Source: an uncultured Alistipes sp. (GTDB lineage Bacteria; Bacteroidota; Bacteroidia; Bacteroidales; Rikenellaceae). From it: 17,091 bases of DNA. The stretch is from positions 1-17,091 of the forward strand of contig CAMWIG010000023.1 in NCBI GenBank assembly GCA_947174295.1. Reading direction: 5' to 3'. Shown one piece after another: positions 14,283-17,091 of the stretch (positions within the stretch are counted from its first letter, which is position 1; each line of letters opens with the position of its first letter). A model generated the notes under the pieces. The model was not told where the DNA came from and did not search any database. It was given only the letters and a program-made list of their open reading frames with translations. A program made the position numbers and the translations under genes.

Positions 14283-15761
14283 ATGAAGAACGCGAATAAT
14301 ATGAAGAAAATACTCGTTTCTATTCTGGCCGCGGTAGCGGTAGCCTCGGCCGCCGCACAGACCCAGGCGGCATATTTCATGGAGGGTACGACCTTCCGCA
14401 GCCGTTTCAACCCGGCGTTCGCGCCTCTGCGCGGTTACTTCAACATTCCCGGCATTAGCGGAATAGCGCTGAATACCGACGGCGGGCTGAGCCTCGACGC
14501 CGTCGTCAAGCGCAACAGACACGGTGAGTTCACGTCGATTCTCAGCCCCTCGGTTTCGGCCGGTCAGGCGCTCGCCGGACTCAGCCGCGGCATGAACTCC
14601 CTGAACGCCAACTCGACGGTCAACATACTCGGGTTCGGCATGTATGCCCGCAACCGCAAGAGCTTCTGGTCGGTAGACGTCAACGCCCATGTCGAGACGG
14701 CGTTCGACGTGCCGTATGAGTTCTTCGACTTCATCAAGAACGGCAACTCGAACAGCATCCGCGGCATGCAGGTGTGCCTCGATACATATGTCGACGTCGG
14801 GTTCAACTACTCGATGCCGCTGAACGACCGTCTCTATGTCGGCGCACGCGTGAAGTTCCTCGTCGGCCTGGCCCGCGCGCAGATGCAGCTCGACCGCATG
14901 GACGTGTCGCTGCGCGACGAGCTGTGGTACGCCACGGCGGCCGCGCACATGGATTTCTACTCCAACGGCTCGGTGGTGAAGGTCAAGGACGACGGCGAGT
15001 TCGACTCGTTCGAGTTCGGCATGGGCGGTCCGGCCGGATACGGCGCGGCGATCGACCTCGGAGCCACTTACGACGTGCTGGAAAACCTGCAAGTGTCGCT
15101 GGCGGTCAACGACCTCGGATTCATCAGCTGGAAAAAAAGCGCGGCCTACAACTTCGCCACCACGAGCCAGACCATAACATTCGGCGGTGTGGATGTCGAT
15201 GTCGAGGGCGACGGTGCGGGTGGCGTGCAGACCTCCACGGGCGACGTGGACTTCTCGCTCGAAGACATGAAGTTCATGCAGGGCGAGAGCCGCGGTGCGA
15301 CCCGCATGGTTCGCGCTACGGTCAACGCCGGCGTCGAGTACGAAGTGTGGCGCCACAAGGTGGGGCTGGGACTGCTCTACCATGCCCGCATGGGCGGATA
15401 CAAGTCGTCGCACAACCTCACGGCGTCGGTCAACTTCCACCCCGTGCGCTGGTTCACACTCACGCCGAGCTACACGTTCAACAACAACTCGGCGCATGCC
15501 GTTGGTCTGGCGCTGAACCTCTGCCCGAACTGGATAAACCTCTTCCTTGCGACCGACATGCTGCTCTCGCGGCACGGACGCTACTTCATTCCCTACAAGC
15601 AGTCGCGCATGAACTTCACGTTCGGCGTCGGTGTTCCGATAGGCCGCCGCAGCTTCCGCATCGACGAGTATGTCAAGGAGTCGGAGTACATCGACTACGC
15701 CTGCCGCGAGGCGCGGCGTGCGCAGAGACGGGCCGACAGAGCCAGCCGCCGGGCCGATTAG
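14283..15761 (+). CDS. DUF5723-type outer-membrane barrel protein
   Basis: This protein of 492 residues (486 if it starts at the second ATG, 14301, which places MKKI at the front of the signal peptide) has a signal cut likely after SAAA. The mature start, with YFMEGTTFRSRFNPAFAPLRGYF and PGISGI, has the layout I associate with the DUF5723 family of Bacteroidetes. Many amphipathic strands (for example YVGARVKFLVGLA, VGLGLLYHARMGGY, WFTLTPSYTFNNNS) suggest a FadL-like or porin-like barrel. The C-terminus is unusual: an Arg/Ala-rich basic tail (about the last 25 residues) follows what looks like the final strand, so a terminal barrel-insertion aromatic is missing from the very end. Function unknown. 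It is co-transcribed with the lipoprotein upstream and ends at a strong terminator. Confidence 0.85.
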   Translation: MKNANNMKKILVSILAAVAVASAAAQTQAAYFMEGTTFRSRFNPAFAPLRGYFNIPGISGIALNTDGGLSLDAVVKRNRHGEFTSILSPSVSAGQALAGLSRGMNSLNANSTVNILGFGMYARNRKSFWSVDVNAHVETAFDVPYEFFDFIKNGNSNSIRGMQVCLDTYVDVGFNYSMPLNDRLYVGARVKFLVGLARAQMQLDRMDVSLRDELWYATAAAHMDFYSNGSVVKVKDDGEFDSFEFGMGGPAGYGAAIDLGATYDVLENLQVSLAVNDLGFISWKKSAAYNFATTSQTITFGGVDVDVEGDGAGGVQTSTGDVDFSLEDMKFMQGESRGATRMVRATVNAGVEYEVWRHKVGLGLLYHARMGGYKSSHNLTASVNFHPVRWFTLTPSYTFNNNSAHAVGLALNLCPNWINLFLATDMLLSRHGRYFIPYKQSRMNFTFGVGVPIGRRSFRIDEYVKESEYIDYACREARRAQRRADRASRRAD

Positions 15762-15820
15762 CCGCGGGCGCCGCGCTTGGCCCGTTCGCGTGCCGGCTCC
15801 GCGCCGAACCTTATATGGCG

Positions 15821-15851
15821 AAGGCCCCGGTTTTTCCGGGGTCTTTTCTTT
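15821..15851 (+). terminator. Intrinsic terminator of the DUF5723 unit
   Basis: AAGGCCCCGG (15821-15830) pairs with CCGGGGTCTT (15836-15845, one G-T pair) around a TTTTT loop, and the T-tract continues to 15851. It lies about 60 bp after the stop and merges with the -33 element of the next promoter. Confidence 0.88.
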
Positions 15852-15879
15852 GTTATTCGGCAAACAATAACTATATTTG
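15850..15879 (+). promoter_or_regulatory. Promoter of the sdhC-frdA operon
   Basis: TTG at 15850-15852, a 19-bp spacer and TATATTTG at 15872-15879 match the consensus. The expected start is near 15885, giving a leader of about 45 nt. The leader before the ATG is A-rich with no Shine-Dalgarno, as is usual in Bacteroidetes. Confidence 0.82.
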
Positions 15880-15930
15880 CCACCAAATTAATGCAAAAAT
15901 TCTTTAACAACACTTACAAATTTCAAACTT

Positions 15931-16626
15931 ATGAGCTGTTTTTTATGTAATTCATCCGTGGGAAAGAAACTCGTGATGAGCATCTCGGGCTGCTGCCTGG
16001 TTCTGTTCGTCCTGTTCCACATGTCCATGAATGTCACAGCCATCGTGTCGCCCGAGGGCTACAACATGATCTGCGAATTCCTGGGCGCCAACTGGTATGC
16101 TCTGGTAGCCACCGTGGGTCTCGCGGCTATCGTGTGCCTGCACCTGGTCTACGCTCTCGTTCTGACCGTCGACAACTATCGCGCTCGCGGCGCTCAGCGC
16201 TACGAGGTGACCGTCACCGAGAAGGGCGTGTCGTGGGCATCGAAGAACATGCTCGTGCTGGGATACATCATCGTCGCCGGTCTGGCTCTGCACCTGTTCA
16301 ACTTCTGGGCCAAGATGCAGTTCACGGAGATTCTGGGCGAGCACGTGAACTCTGTCGGCACGTCGCCTACGGACGGTGCGGCTCTGATTGCCTACACCTT
16401 CTCGAAGTGGTATTACGTGGTCGTCTACCTGGTATGGTTCGCCGCTCTGTGGTATCACCTCACGCACGGCGTATGGTCGATGTTCCAGACCGTCGGCTGG
16501 GCCAACGACACGTGGTATCCCCGTTTGAAGTGTCTCGCCAACATCGTGGCGACGCTCGTGTTCCTCGGTTTCGCCGCCGTGGTGCTCTACTACTTCTTCA
16601 CTTCGGGCTGCGCATGCTGCCGATAA
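15931..16626 (+). CDS. sdhC: Succinate dehydrogenase/fumarate reductase cytochrome b subunit
   Basis: This 231-residue membrane anchor carries electrons between the quinone pool and the FAD/Fe-S subunits. About five transmembrane helices are visible (near 14-36, 55-80, 106-126, 160-178 and 203-224). Candidate heme ligands are H30, H71, H121, H176 and H179, consistent with the diheme type-B cytochromes of Wolinella, Bacillus and Bacteroides complexes, in which one polypeptide replaces separate C and D subunits. In anaerobic Bacteroidales the enzyme normally works as fumarate reductase, the last step of the succinate-forming fermentation branch; that direction is inference. The protein ends in a Cys-rich tail (CACCR). 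The flavoprotein gene starts 38 bp downstream; the iron-sulfur subunit gene is expected beyond the window. Confidence 0.95.
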   Translation: MSCFLCNSSVGKKLVMSISGCCLVLFVLFHMSMNVTAIVSPEGYNMICEFLGANWYALVATVGLAAIVCLHLVYALVLTVDNYRARGAQRYEVTVTEKGVSWASKNMLVLGYIIVAGLALHLFNFWAKMQFTEILGEHVNSVGTSPTDGAALIAYTFSKWYYVVVYLVWFAALWYHLTHGVWSMFQTVGWANDTWYPRLKCLANIVATLVFLGFAAVVLYYFFTSGCACCR

Positions 16627-16664
16627 CGACAATTCATTAGGATAATCAAATCACACACGACAAT

Positions 16665-17091
16665 ATGGCACTGAAATTAGATTCCAAAATCCCCGCAGGC
16701 GACCTCGCGCAGAAGTGGAGCAACCACAAGGCGGCTATCAAGGTCGTCAGCCCTGCCAACAAGCGAAAGCTCGACATCATAGTAATCGGTACCGGTCTGG
16801 GCGGCGCTTCCGCAGCCGCTTCGCTGGGCGAACTCGGTTACAACGTCAAGATATTCTGCATTCAGGACTCGCCGCGCCGCGCACACTCCATCGCAGCGCA
16901 GGGCGGTATCAATGCAGCCAAGAACTACCAGAACGACAACGACTCCGTTTACCGTCTCTTCTACGACACCATCAAGGGCGGCGACTACCGCGCCCGCGAG
17001 GCGAACGTCTACCGTCTGGCCGAGGTCTCGAACCTCATCATCGACCAGTGCGTGGCTCAGGGCGTACCTTTCGCCCGCGAGTACGGCGGTC
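16665..17091 (+). CDS. frdA: Fumarate reductase/succinate dehydrogenase flavoprotein, 5' part
   Basis: Only the first 142 residues lie in the window; the gene continues to the right. The FAD-binding fold is clear: GTGLGGASA (42-50) after the strand DIIVI, then RRAHSIAAQGGINAA, where H74 is the expected site of covalent FAD attachment in this family. The catalytic and substrate-binding parts are not reached. The start is the ATG at 16665. Co-transcription with sdhC is likely, since only 38 bp separate them and no terminator or promoter lies between. The ~40-residue N-terminal extension before the Rossmann strand is typical of the non-E. coli, Bacteroides/Wolinella-like form. Confidence 0.95.
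   Translation, partial: MALKLDSKIPAGDLAQKWSNHKAAIKVVSPANKRKLDIIVIGTGLGGASAAASLGELGYNVKIFCIQDSPRRAHSIAAQGGINAAKNYQNDNDSVYRLFYDTIKGGDYRAREANVYRLAEVSNLIIDQCVAQGVPFAREYGG

Noticed and set aside
14145..15863. 572-codon minus-strand frame opposite the DUF5723 gene
   Set aside because: Composition is Arg/Val/His-rich shadow type, and it spans the terminator and the end of the lipoprotein gene.

Overview
The window looks like a chromosomal segment of a Bacteroidales bacterium, most likely an Alistipes-type (Rikenellaceae) gut anaerobe. Three things support this. Most transcription units start at the Bacteroidetes promoter TTG-N19/20-TAnnTTTG, and start codons lack Shine-Dalgarno sequences. The gene set includes an OxyR, a DUF5723-type outer-membrane protein and a diheme fumarate reductase/succinate dehydrogenase cytochrome b next to its flavoprotein. 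Core genes are GC-rich for the phylum. The genus is inference; no search was run.

Left part (1-3090): a 55-bp direct repeat carries the promoter of an MsbA-like ABC exporter, which ends in a strong hairpin terminator. A convergent oxyR follows, with its own well-formed promoter. Its two redox cysteines fall at positions 199 and 208, the same numbers as in E. coli OxyR, once the start is placed downstream of that promoter.

Middle part (3090-10615): this is the accessory-looking segment. A canonical promoter divergent from oxyR starts a roughly 250-nt region without a credible gene, full of hairpins and ending in a stem plus U-tract. It looks like a small RNA or an attenuator leader. After it come five tightly packed co-directional genes: a small secreted LPP20-like protein, a secreted protein with an LPP20-like region and two NTF2-like regions, a three-PEGA-repeat protein fused to a beta-barrel, an AT-rich single-pass membrane/coiled-coil protein, and a secreted transglutaminase-like protein with an intact Cys-His-Asp triad. 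Together they read as an uncharacterised cell-envelope system, and this is the best candidate here for something undescribed. The block is visibly lower in GC than both flanks.

Right part (10616-17091): a tRNA-Leu(CAA) on the minus strand, a gene-free GC-rich gap containing a degenerate 16-bp tandem repeat that runs into the uvrC stop codon, uvrC itself, then divergently a two-gene unit (a lipoprotein with an Asp-rich surface-export signature, and a DUF5723-type barrel). Last comes the start of the sdhC-frdA operon, whose promoter overlaps the preceding terminator. frdA runs off the window.
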